Assembly (NCBI RefSeq): GCF_023715645.1
Contig: NZ_JAMBOP010000004.1
Span: 124,001-188,000 of the forward strand
DNA: 64,000 nt
Direction of reading: 5' to 3'
Source of the DNA: Bacillus cytotoxicus
Lineage (GTDB): Bacteria; Bacillota; Bacilli; Bacillales; Bacillaceae_G
Positions 26,892 through 35,634 of this stretch are shown here, piece after piece (the first letter of the stretch is position 1; every line of letters starts with the position of its first letter). A program made the translations under genes and the position numbers. The notes beneath the pieces are model-generated. The model searched no databases. It was not told the DNA's origin and saw nothing but the letters and a program-made list of their open reading frames with translations.

Positions 26892-27257
26892 TTACTCTTT
26901 TATTCCTTTACTTTTATCAGGCAATATTAAAAAAGGATCATCTTCAAAATCATAACCTTCTGGACCCCAATACTCCTCTGGTATATTAGACTCTTCAAAA
27001 ATATCCCTTAAATACCCAATTGCTTCATTCCATGTAGAGAAAGTCTGAAATGAAAAGGGTGGATGCCCCTCATCATTCCAAACTGCCCATGTATTATCTT
27101 TTAATTTTGTAACAGACCACTCTAGGTCAGAAGGACTAAAAAAGATATGAAAAGTATTTTGTTCGGCTTCATTCCATGTGTTATACCCTAACACCCTAGA
27201 AAATGCATCCATATCTCTACTAAAATATTTTTGTATGAATTTTTTTATAAACTGCAT
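26892..27257 (-). CDS. Unknown 121-residue acidic protein, probable immunity protein
   Basis: Soluble, acidic, Trp/Glu/Asp-rich (LEWSVTKLKDNTWAVWNDEGHPPF, TWNEAIGYLRDIFEESNIPEEYWGPEGYDFEDDP). I do not recognise a family. It follows the basic toxin tip ending at 27374 by 116 bp with AAAGGAGAGAGG before ATG 27257, and is followed by a terminator. Acidic immunity opposite a basic, nucleic-acid-like toxin is common, so the pairing is inferred from position and charge. Confidence 0.6.
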   Translation of the reverse strand: MQFIKKFIQKYFSRDMDAFSRVLGYNTWNEAEQNTFHIFFSPSDLEWSVTKLKDNTWAVWNDEGHPPFSFQTFSTWNEAIGYLRDIFEESNIPEEYWGPEGYDFEDDPFLILPDKSKGIKE

Positions 27258-27373
27258 TTCCTCTCTCCTTTTTCTATATAGGAAATTATTTTTATAAATT
27301 ATTCATTGATTTAGCAGTTGCGTTTTAAAAAATAACGTTCATAATTTAAATACTTCAAATTGTAAAGTGAGTT

Positions 27374-28152
27374 CTAATCCAAACTCATTTTGTTATTTTT
27401 TTTGAATTTCCCTTTTAATTTTTGATATGCTAACCTTAATCCCCAACGTTTGGTATGTTCCCCTCCTAAGCGATACAGTTTCCCTTTATGTTTCGGATGA
27501 TTTAATGTCCAAACATTTCTTTGAATGTGTATACCATGCCCGTTATGATTAGGGTGAATTTCAATTGACCTAATAGGAGGGGTTTTAGGTGTACGGTATC
27601 TAATTCCATAGTGCCCAGGTTTAGCTCTCACTCCCTTTATCCTTCCAATCTCCAAAACTTGGTACCCTTTTTTAGCAAGATATTTCCCACCAAGCTACAT
27701 GCCCATCCGGATCCACCATCATCACCGGATTATTATTCCCATACGTATATCCATTCTGCGTAAGCGGATCATCCTCATCACCCGGATCTGGATCCACAGA
27801 CAAGAACACACCATGAGTTGGATTGTAATATCTCGCTATCAGATAATACATCCCAATCTCTTTATCATACATATATCCCGCATAGCCAAATGGATTCTCT
27901 GCTACGATGCCTTTTGCGTCACTCTTTAATACATTGCCCCATGCATCGTATTCATAGTTTGCTACCACTTGTCCATTTTCGTCTGTCATCGCGATGACGT
28001 CACCGCGTGGGTTGTAGTGATAGTATGCCGTTTGTCCTTGAGATTTCATCGCAAGGCGGATGCCGTCTACTGAGTATACATATTGACGAAGGACGTTGTT
28101 GCTTGCATCTGTTTCGTATAATGGATTGATGCTGTCACCGTCGTAGTGATAA
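27374..28152 (-). pseudogene. Orphan RHS segment with unknown toxin tip (module 1)
   Basis: Positions 28152-27672 encode RHS core in frame (YHYDGDSINPLYETD to VMMVDPDGH), then the frame breaks right after DGHVAWW. In another frame GGKYLAKKGYQVLEIGRIKG and a basic tip continue to 27374 (KPGHYGIRYRTPKTPPIRSIEIHPNHNGHG, then WTLNHPKHKGKLYRLGGEHTKRWGLRLAY). The linker normally between DPDGH and the toxin is missing, so a deletion caused the break. The His/Arg-rich tip with HPNHNGHGIH suggests a nuclease-like fold, not proven. The sequence upstream of 28152 has no RHS match. Confidence 0.7.
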
Positions 28153-28307
28153 CCTCTCCATCTTAAACTTTAGGCTGCTTTATAGATGGACAATTTGATA
28201 AAAACTTTTTCTTCAATTTTTCTTTTTAAGTGTTCAACCCTTTGTAGGCCATTACCCAATTCGTTATCCTCTTTTCTTTCTAAAATACCCTAATTTGAGT
28301 TAGATAT

Positions 28308-28353
28308 AAAAACGAGATACTCCCATTCTTTCGTTTTTGGGGTATCTCGTTTT
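28308..28353. terminator. Bidirectional hairpin terminator
   Basis: AAAACGAGATAC pairs with GTATCTCGTTTT around a 21-base loop. It is the one clear feature of the 400-bp stretch 28153-28552; the rest is AT-rich and I see no gene there. Confidence 0.6.
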
Positions 28354-28552
28354 CAGTAACTTAATGACGACGTTTCCGTGACCTATAACACTTAATCTTT
28401 TTTGGTAAATAAACCAATTACTATAATTTAAGTCTACTATCTTTTGATATACTTGTTAAAGTTCATGTATATCTCAATTATATTGTTCAGCAAGCTTTAA
28501 CAATTCCGATTGAATAACCTCAAAAGAAGCTTCTCTTATTTTTAACAATTAA

Positions 28553-28792
28553 TTATCGTCTTTCTTTTCGTTCTGATTCATACGTATATGCTACAATTCC
28601 ACCCAATGATAGGGTAACCGTAATAATTAATTGATACATAAACGAAAGTTCATTTAAAAATTCATTAAATAAACTAACAATAATTAATATAACGAATAAT
28701 GCTGCAATACCAGCAGAAATCCAACATTTTTCTTTTATACAGCCATAGAGAATCCACAATCCTCCTAATATCCCAATAGTAATTTTCAACAC
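28553..28792 (-). CDS. Small membrane protein, probable immunity protein of the main RHS toxin
   Basis: A 79-residue protein with two or three membrane segments (ITIGILGGLWILYGCI, WISAGIAALFVILIIVSLF, MYQLIITVTLSLGGIVAYTY) and a charged end (ESERKERR). The start is GTG 28792 (or TTG 28789), with AAGGTAG inside the end of the RHS gene; only 7 bp separate it from the RHS stop. Adjacency and coupling make it the likely cognate immunity protein. A membrane location suggests the toxin tip acts on the membrane or uses an inner-membrane step. Family not recognised. Confidence 0.7.
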   Translation of the reverse strand: MLKITIGILGGLWILYGCIKEKCWISAGIAALFVILIIVSLFNEFLNELSFMYQLIITVTLSLGGIVAYTYESERKERR

Positions 28793-28799
28793 AATTTAT

Positions 28800-31700
28800 C
28801 TACCTTCTTTTTTTCTTTTTCCCATAGCTTTTATATGCTTTTTTAGCACCTTTCCAACCATGAGTTACAAAGGTGTATGCATCAGGTAATATCCCAAAGA
28901 CCCCAAGGGTTTTAGATGCCATTTTAAACCCAGCTATCCTAGCAGCCTTATTAACATACTTTTTATTATATGTAGGAGTATTTTGTTTCAGATATTTGGT
29001 CTTTCCATATTTATACCCTACATATGTTGTTCCTACCGTACTCATAAGTGCTCCAAAATTATCAGCGTAAGATTTCCAAACAGCTCTTCCTCCTGCTCTA
29101 AATCCCGCTTTCGTTGCATACCAAACTCTATTAAACTTCTGTTTCCAAGATTTATGCCCATCCGGATCCACCATCATCACCGGATTATTATTCCCATACG
29201 TATATCCATTCTGCGTAATCGGATCATCCTCATCCCCCGGATCCGGATCCACTGACAAGAACACACCATGAGCTGGATTGTAATATCTCGCTATCAGATA
29301 ATACATCCCAATCTCTTTATCATACATATATCCCGCATAGCCAAATGCATTCTCTGCGGCAATGCCTTTTGCGTCACTCTTTAGGACATTGCCCCATGCA
29401 TCGTATTCATAGTTTGCTACGACTTGTCCATTTTCATCTGTCATCGCAATGACGTCACCGCGTGGATTGTAGTGGTAGTACGCCGTTTGGCCTTGGGACT
29501 TCATCGCAAGGCGGATGCCGTCTACTGAATACACATATTGGCGAAGGACGTTTCCACTTCCATCTGTTTCATATAATGGGTTAATACTGTCGCCGTCGTA
29601 GTGATAACGTGTTGTTGTTCCGCTCACTGTTTTTCCGATGCGGCGGCCGTCGTCATCGTATTTATATGTCGCAAATGGTGTGCTTTCACCTTGTTTTGTA
29701 ATAGCTACAAGTTGGTCAGCTTCGTTCCATGTGTATTTGTATTTTTCATCAGATGTACGGTTTCCGTTGGCGTCATATGTTAGGGATTCGTTGCCAAATT
29801 TCGTTAGCTGGTTGCCTTCGTTAAATACGGCTGTTGTCGATACGGCTGATTTTCCTGCTTCAGTTACTTTTACGCTTGTACGGTTTCCAAAGCCATCATA
29901 GCCGTATTCTTTACTTGTACCATTTGGTAAAGTTTCTTTTGTTAGTTGATTAATAGCGTCATAGGCGTATGTTGTTTTTTCTGTTTTGTCACCGAGTTTG
30001 CGTTCGATTGCGGTGCGGTTGCTTGTTGCGTCATACGTATAGGATTCTTCTAAAATGCGCTGTGAATCTTTCGTGCCAATTTGTAAGTTCGTCAGTTTCT
30101 TTGTATGGTCATACGTAAATTGGGCCGCGGCGTCATTACCAGCTTGGTAACGAACGACGTTTCCAAATTCGTCGTAATCAAAATAGAATGTTTTTCCGCT
30201 ATCGGTTACTTTCGTATTTTGATTTAAGGCGTTATATTCATAGTTTGTTGTGTTGTTATACGAACCATGATTGATCGTTGTATCCTTTAGTTTATGAGAT
30301 TTCGGTTGATACGACCATTTTACACTACCGCCGCGGTCTGTCATGCTGATGATGCGGTTGCCTTCGTCATATACTTTTTCACGGGTGATTCCGTTTATAT
30401 GGTCGGTTACTTTCGTTTCATTTCCGTTCTCATCATATGCATAGGAAAATGCATCTTTGCCGTTTCGTTTTGCTTTAATTGCACGGTTTGCCGCGTCGTA
30501 CTCCCATTCTAACACAGCGTTTGTTGGCAGCGTTGTTTTCGTCCGGTTCGCATTTGCATCATATTCGTGTACGATTTTTCGTGATAACGCATCTTGGAAA
30601 ACAGTTAGTTTGTTATCGACATCATACTCGAAGATGTTCTTTTGCGTTTTTCCGCCGGCTGTGACAAATTTCTCTGTTGTGTTTCCATTATCATCATAAC
30701 TGTAAGAAACAGAAGTACCATTTGCCATTGTTGTTTTCGTTAATTGGTTATCTTCGTTATAGGCAAAAGTCTTTTTATTTCCTTTTTCATCTGTTTCACT
30801 TGATTTGTTTCCATACGGATCGTACGTAAATGTATTTTTACGATTTTCTTCATCATAAGTTGCGGTAATGAAGTTTCCATCTGCATCATACTCTGTTTTC
30901 GTTAAGTGATTTCCTTCCATGATTCGAATATCATCGAACCATACTTTTCCTGTCAGTTCTTTATCAAGCATCGTATGCAGCTGGATTCGTTTAATCGCCC
31001 CTGCTGAAGCTGGGATGACAACTGCGCCGCGGTTCCAATCTTTCGTACCAAGCGGGAATGTAATGTAATAGCTTTTCCATGTTCCGCCTTCATGTTCTGC
31101 ATAGACCCAAACAGAATATCCTTTGTTTGGCTGCGATATATCGCTATGTTTCACGTTTTCTGCTTTTGACATTGCGGTAACTGTAATGTCTTTTGCCTGA
31201 CTTTGATTTAGCGCAATTTCTTGACGATAATGCAAGTCTGGACTTGGATCAGCTGGACCCTTACGTTCCATCACAAGCGCTGAATGTCCACCAAATCCTT
31301 CTCCGATATTATCCCTTGGTAAATTCAGCCATGTATGCCAACCTTCTAATTTCTCTTTATAGTACTCAAAACTTGGATTTGGTACTGGGTTAAAAGAAGA
31401 TGAAATTGGCCCTTCTTCTAATTGGAAATTATCAAACCAAGCTGTCCCTTTTCCTTCCGCGCTTTCATGAGCTGTGAAAACTTCGATGATTAATTGACGC
31501 GTTTTATCAGAAGTGACAATTGGTACTTGTCGTTTTGTCCAATCGGTTGTACCGCTAACTTTACTATGATTATTCGAAATGGTTCCTACATGATTTCCAT
31601 GTTCATCTAGCTGAATAACATAGAAATGTGCACCCGCCTTTTCTAAACCACTTGTTTTGATCCATCCGCTTAAAATATATGGTTTATTTGGCTCAACATC

Positions 31701-34700
31701 TACTTTTTGGCTGGCAATCGTTGCACCCCAGCTGTCATTGATACCTTTTGTATCCATGCGCAGAGAAGACGTTTGTCCTAACTCTGGTGCACGAACGTTA
31801 CGATCGATTTCATTTTTCCCGCCATCATTCCATCCGCGTAGCTCCCAATGATCGCCCCCCGCTTCAAAGCCAGGGTTTCGCATCAAGTTGCCGCCCGGCG
31901 CTAGTTCTAAACTGCCGCGAATTGGATTTCCGTAAGAGTCATACTGCGTCACAGATGATGTTTGCGCCTTATAATCTGTTTCCGAAACAGCATTGGCACC
32001 GTTATATGTCACAGACGCTGTTTTATTCTCTGTATCTGTTACTTTCGTTACATCATTATTTTGGTTATATTCGTACTTCTCTGTTCCAATTGCGTCTGTC
32101 GCCGATGTTACGTTTCCTTTCCCATCATACGTATAACTTTCGGAAACGCGTTTTCCTTGGTCTTTTGGATCTGTCTTTTTCGTTAAATTGTTTGTTTCAT
32201 ATTCATACGTTGTCGTTAGCTTTAATCCGTCTGCATCTACAATTGTTTTTGCTGGGTTCCCCGCAAGATTGTAGTGATGAATATCTTTCACATTTTTGGG
32301 ATCAATAACGGTCACTTCTCTTGCTTCACTGTTATAAGAGAGTTTCGTTTCTTTTCCTAATGCGTCCTTTACACTAACGAGTCGATTGTTATCATATGTG
32401 TATGTTGTTTTGTACGGTTTTTGCTCTGTATGCTTTGGATCATATGTGTAACGTAGTTTCCCATTTTCATAGCCGTAGCGATATTGTTTTCCTCTCGGTG
32501 TTGTTACACCTACGAGTTGGCCATCTTTATACGTATACGTAACGGTACGATTTTCAGGACCAACAAGCTTTGTTAATAATCCGTCTGTATACTGTAAAGA
32601 TACTTTACGATTTGAAGCGTTTGTAATTTCGACAACCCGGCCATTTTCATAACGATACGTCAGCGTATTGCCATGTTCGTCTTTTACCTTTGTTAAACGA
32701 CCTTGTTTATCGTATTCGGATACCGTTTGATCTTTATCAGTAACCGTATAGCCGCTGTCTGTTTTCTTGATTTCTAAAAAGACACCTGGAGGCGCTTTGT
32801 AAGAGTTGTCTCCCGTTTTTTCAAAACGATCGACTGCGCGATCTTCATGAATGAAGTGTACATCTCCATTTGGCTGCTCTTGTACTTTTTCATCAAACGA
32901 ACTCGTCCAGCCTTTTCCTAATGCACCTTGTTCTGTGCTGTTACTATTGTATACGCGGTCAATACGTAAATCAGGACCGCGGCCTGATAACGTAAAGTCC
33001 GATTCATCCATGACAAAGTTCCCGTTTGTCGCATTTACTTTACCGCCAATCACATCAACAGAAGCCATATAATCTTTTAAGCCGAAAATATCTGTTGGTT
33101 CTGTCATTTTAATGCCGTAGTCCGGGGAATACGTACTTTCTGTATGCCCGATATTGCTGTAGGCCTGAATATGAACCCAATACTTATCGCTTCTAAAATC
33201 ACCTGCATTTTCATATAGCTTAGAAGGATTTAACGCGAGTTCTTCTCCCTTTCCATCTGTATGGAACTGGTAGCGACCATTTTTTAATTCATCTGCCGTT
33301 GGATAGATTTTCTTTCCTTGCGTAGACCATTTCGTCACATTACCAACATCAAATACATCGTGACTCTTTCCATTATAAAAAATAACGCGATAGCCTGTAG
33401 CACCAGGAATTTGATCCCAGTTCAGCTCAATATATCCCGATTGAGAACCAGTCAAATTCGTAAAGGCGTGCGATTTCGGCTGCTTTGGTGCTTCTAGCGG
33501 CACAAATACCTTTTCTTCATCTGATTCTGGACTCATTTCATCATGAGGATACTCCGCTACAACTTTTACTTTGTATGCATGTTTGTCGTTGCTTTGTTCT
33601 TTCGACCCATTATTTTGATAAAACTGTGAAGGACTTGTTGAAAATTCTCCGCCTAATCCATCAAAGTGAAGTTCATTTCGCCCGCGGCTTATATCCTCTT
33701 TACTCGGCCAGATGTTTTTATCCTTCGTTGACCAAGACGTCGTATTTCCAACTTGATAATAGTTGTAATCTGTCCCATCAAAAATCCCTACTCGGTACCC
33801 AGTTGCACCTGGTACTGCATCCCAGTTCACATTGATATGTCCTGTTCCGCTTCCAATGCCATTTGAATAAGCTGATAAACGTGGTTTATTCGGCTTTGGA
33901 TAGGAATACGTAATTTCTAAATGCGGCGCTGTGTCTCCTCCGTTATAAGCTGCAATAAATTTCTTCCAATGCGTTTGCCCTCGCCCATTCGGATGCAGCT
34001 TAAATCCATAGTTCGGTCTCTCACCGCTTAGCCACGCTTTCACTGTGTTTGTGACATTAAACTCTGCCCATTGATTTCGGCTAACATTCGTAACTGCGAT
34101 TTCTTCAGACCACGGTTTTGTTTCCCAGTTCATCGTAATATAATCCCAGTCACCTTTGACTTCATCTAACCATACTTCATTCGGGTTATTTCCGTAATAA
34201 TGCCACGACGCATAGGCATAAAACTTTGCATCATGTACAATTGCACCGTTCAAGCTAGAAAGTTCGGGCTTCGTATAGGCAAAATTATAACCAGTACGAT
34301 TATCAAAATGGCCAACTTTTAACGTATGCGCTTTCTGCCCTTCATCCCAAAGTACCCACCTTGAATAATTGTTCTTTGGATGTGCACTCGATACGTAAGC
34401 TTCTTGAAAACTCCTCATCGTAATAGAAGGGTCAACATAAACTGGATATTTTCGCTCAGGAGCTTGCAGCCACTTCGGATCTGCCGTAACGGTTACATTG
34501 TAAGTATTGTTTTCTTGTTTCTCTAACGTATACTTTACATCTTCTGAAATCGGTGCTTCATTCGATTCAGGATGTATATTGGAATCTGTCATAAACGGTT
34601 TTGGCAATGTAAACACTGTTTTTTGCTTATCATCCACCATCAAAATAGAACCGTCTTCTTCTAACTTCGGTGTCAATGTGGTTTGTAATTGGAAGGTAAA

Positions 34701-35336
34701 AATATGATGTCCTGTATATTCATTCAGAACAATATCTTCTTTTACTTTGTCATTAAACGTAATCGTACGTAAATCGATCTTTGGAAAAATATTTTTATAC
34801 CAAATCTCATTTTTTTCATAAGTAGCTGCAACTTGAGATGGTTGGAGCCCTTCTTTCTCACCCTTGGCTCCTGTTAACTTATAAGTAACCTTGTGACCAT
34901 CTACTTCAAAGGCCGCGTATTCTTTCTTTTCTAGCTTTTTTTGAAATGTCGGTTTTAACTTTGTAGTTTTTGTCGCAATTGTTTTTGAGGATTTTTCAAC
35001 AAGCTCTGTCTGAATTTCTTCTAGCTTCCCATCTTTTTTTATGTGTATGGGCTCTGTGTAGACTTTCTTTGTATACGTTCCATTCTTATTATCAAACACC
35101 TTTTCGTGTTCGGTTCGTTCTTCTACTACTTCAGTAGGTTTTCCATCTGATGTTTGCTTCTGTTCAGCCTTTTTCTTTGTTTGTTTAGTAGAAGGAACTT
35201 TGTTCTCTTGCGCTGGTTTGCCATTGTTCATCGTTTCCGCAATTGCCTCTATCGGAATAGAAGACACAATTAACGCCATCACGATGAGCTGGATTACATA
35301 CCGGTACCATCGCCTTTTTCTTTTTTCCCTTTTCAT
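28800..35336 (-). CDS. Complete secreted RHS/WapA-like polymorphic toxin
   Basis: A 2178-residue exported protein. Signal peptide with a basic start (MKREKRKRRWYRYV, cut after residue 33, AIA); charged low-complexity linker to about 75; DNRLRE-type wall-association domain (about 290-480); two FN3-like repeats (VNWDAVPGATGYRVGIFDG and LNWDQIPGATGYRVIFYNG); a DUF6531-like entry (NATNGNFVMDESDFTLSGRGPDLRIDRVYNS); many YD repeats; two carbohydrate-binding-like sandwiches (about 1150-1450, NPGFEAGGDHWELRGW); more YD repeats; the RHS core ending VDPDGH at about 2061; then a 117-residue basic tip (KSWKQKFNRVWYATKAGFRAGG ... KKKKRR). The layout matches WapA of B. subtilis, a contact-dependent inhibition toxin. 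The tip family is unknown. Start ATG 35336 follows GAGGTGA. Codon use matches neighbours; the orphan modules downstream are copies of its 3' end. Confidence 0.92.
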   Translation of the reverse strand: MKREKRKRRWYRYVIQLIVMALIVSSIPIEAIAETMNNGKPAQENKVPSTKQTKKKAEQKQTSDGKPTEVVEERTEHEKVFDNKNGTYTKKVYTEPIHIKKDGKLEEIQTELVEKSSKTIATKTTKLKPTFQKKLEKKEYAAFEVDGHKVTYKLTGAKGEKEGLQPSQVAATYEKNEIWYKNIFPKIDLRTITFNDKVKEDIVLNEYTGHHIFTFQLQTTLTPKLEEDGSILMVDDKQKTVFTLPKPFMTDSNIHPESNEAPISEDVKYTLEKQENNTYNVTVTADPKWLQAPERKYPVYVDPSITMRSFQEAYVSSAHPKNNYSRWVLWDEGQKAHTLKVGHFDNRTGYNFAYTKPELSSLNGAIVHDAKFYAYASWHYYGNNPNEVWLDEVKGDWDYITMNWETKPWSEEIAVTNVSRNQWAEFNVTNTVKAWLSGERPNYGFKLHPNGRGQTHWKKFIAAYNGGDTAPHLEITYSYPKPNKPRLSAYSNGIGSGTGHINVNWDAVPGATGYRVGIFDGTDYNYYQVGNTTSWSTKDKNIWPSKEDISRGRNELHFDGLGGEFSTSPSQFYQNNGSKEQSNDKHAYKVKVVAEYPHDEMSPESDEEKVFVPLEAPKQPKSHAFTNLTGSQSGYIELNWDQIPGATGYRVIFYNGKSHDVFDVGNVTKWSTQGKKIYPTADELKNGRYQFHTDGKGEELALNPSKLYENAGDFRSDKYWVHIQAYSNIGHTESTYSPDYGIKMTEPTDIFGLKDYMASVDVIGGKVNATNGNFVMDESDFTLSGRGPDLRIDRVYNSNSTEQGALGKGWTSSFDEKVQEQPNGDVHFIHEDRAVDRFEKTGDNSYKAPPGVFLEIKKTDSGYTVTDKDQTVSEYDKQGRLTKVKDEHGNTLTYRYENGRVVEITNASNRKVSLQYTDGLLTKLVGPENRTVTYTYKDGQLVGVTTPRGKQYRYGYENGKLRYTYDPKHTEQKPYKTTYTYDNNRLVSVKDALGKETKLSYNSEAREVTVIDPKNVKDIHHYNLAGNPAKTIVDADGLKLTTTYEYETNNLTKKTDPKDQGKRVSESYTYDGKGNVTSATDAIGTEKYEYNQNNDVTKVTDTENKTASVTYNGANAVSETDYKAQTSSVTQYDSYGNPIRGSLELAPGGNLMRNPGFEAGGDHWELRGWNDGGKNEIDRNVRAPELGQTSSLRMDTKGINDSWGATIASQKVDVEPNKPYILSGWIKTSGLEKAGAHFYVIQLDEHGNHVGTISNNHSKVSGTTDWTKRQVPIVTSDKTRQLIIEVFTAHESAEGKGTAWFDNFQLEEGPISSSFNPVPNPSFEYYKEKLEGWHTWLNLPRDNIGEGFGGHSALVMERKGPADPSPDLHYRQEIALNQSQAKDITVTAMSKAENVKHSDISQPNKGYSVWVYAEHEGGTWKSYYITFPLGTKDWNRGAVVIPASAGAIKRIQLHTMLDKELTGKVWFDDIRIMEGNHLTKTEYDADGNFITATYDEENRKNTFTYDPYGNKSSETDEKGNKKTFAYNEDNQLTKTTMANGTSVSYSYDDNGNTTEKFVTAGGKTQKNIFEYDVDNKLTVFQDALSRKIVHEYDANANRTKTTLPTNAVLEWEYDAANRAIKAKRNGKDAFSYAYDENGNETKVTDHINGITREKVYDEGNRIISMTDRGGSVKWSYQPKSHKLKDTTINHGSYNNTTNYEYNALNQNTKVTDSGKTFYFDYDEFGNVVRYQAGNDAAAQFTYDHTKKLTNLQIGTKDSQRILEESYTYDATSNRTAIERKLGDKTEKTTYAYDAINQLTKETLPNGTSKEYGYDGFGNRTSVKVTEAGKSAVSTTAVFNEGNQLTKFGNESLTYDANGNRTSDEKYKYTWNEADQLVAITKQGESTPFATYKYDDDGRRIGKTVSGTTTRYHYDGDSINPLYETDGSGNVLRQYVYSVDGIRLAMKSQGQTAYYHYNPRGDVIAMTDENGQVVANYEYDAWGNVLKSDAKGIAAENAFGYAGYMYDKEIGMYYLIARYYNPAHGVFLSVDPDPGDEDDPITQNGYTYGNNNPVMMVDPDGHKSWKQKFNRVWYATKAGFRAGGRAVWKSYADNFGALMSTVGTTYVGYKYGKTKYLKQNTPTYNKKYVNKAARIAGFKMASKTLGVFGILPDAYTFVTHGWKGAKKAYKSYGKKKKRR

Positions 35337-35564
35337 ACATTCACCTCGCCAAAATTTTTAATATTACAAAACCAATGTAAAAAAAGTAGAAAATAAAGGC
35401 AATATATTTTAGAAAATTTGCAATTTAAACCAATTAAAACGCACAAATTTCTGACATTTTTCGATAAACCTTTTTATTTTAAAGTAATTTTGGTAAAATT
35501 ATTAAACATTTACATTTTATTTCACAAACTAAAATATCAATTTAGTTTAAAGCTTTGTTCCATA

Positions 35565-35599
35565 TAAAAAAAGGAGATGACTTCTGTCAGCTCCTTTTA
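35565..35599 (-). terminator. Terminator of ydbST
   Basis: AAAAGGAGATGAC pairs with GTCAGCTCCTTTT (one mismatch); the minus-strand transcript ends in seven U. The remaining RHS upstream region (35337-35564) is very AT-rich and must hold its promoter, not placed. Confidence 0.75.
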
Positions 35600-35613
35600 G
35601 TGTTTCCAATATC

Positions 35614-35634
35614 GTGTCAAAACGCCGATATATC
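35614..35634. repeat. Short interspersed repeat, degenerate copy
   Basis: GTGTCAAAACGCCGATATATC, related to 5631-5653 and the array at 40842-40935. Confidence 0.4.

Noticed and set aside
21388-28152. Independent complete small RHS genes
   Set aside because: All fragments lack signal peptides and 5' parts, and each has a deletion or frameshift relative to the main gene, so they are displaced tips.
30457-32308. Several plus-strand open frames opposite the RHS gene, up to 186 codons
   Set aside because: They mirror the regular YD-repeat coding sequence of the minus strand and have Cys/Phe/Ser-rich translations typical of shadow frames.
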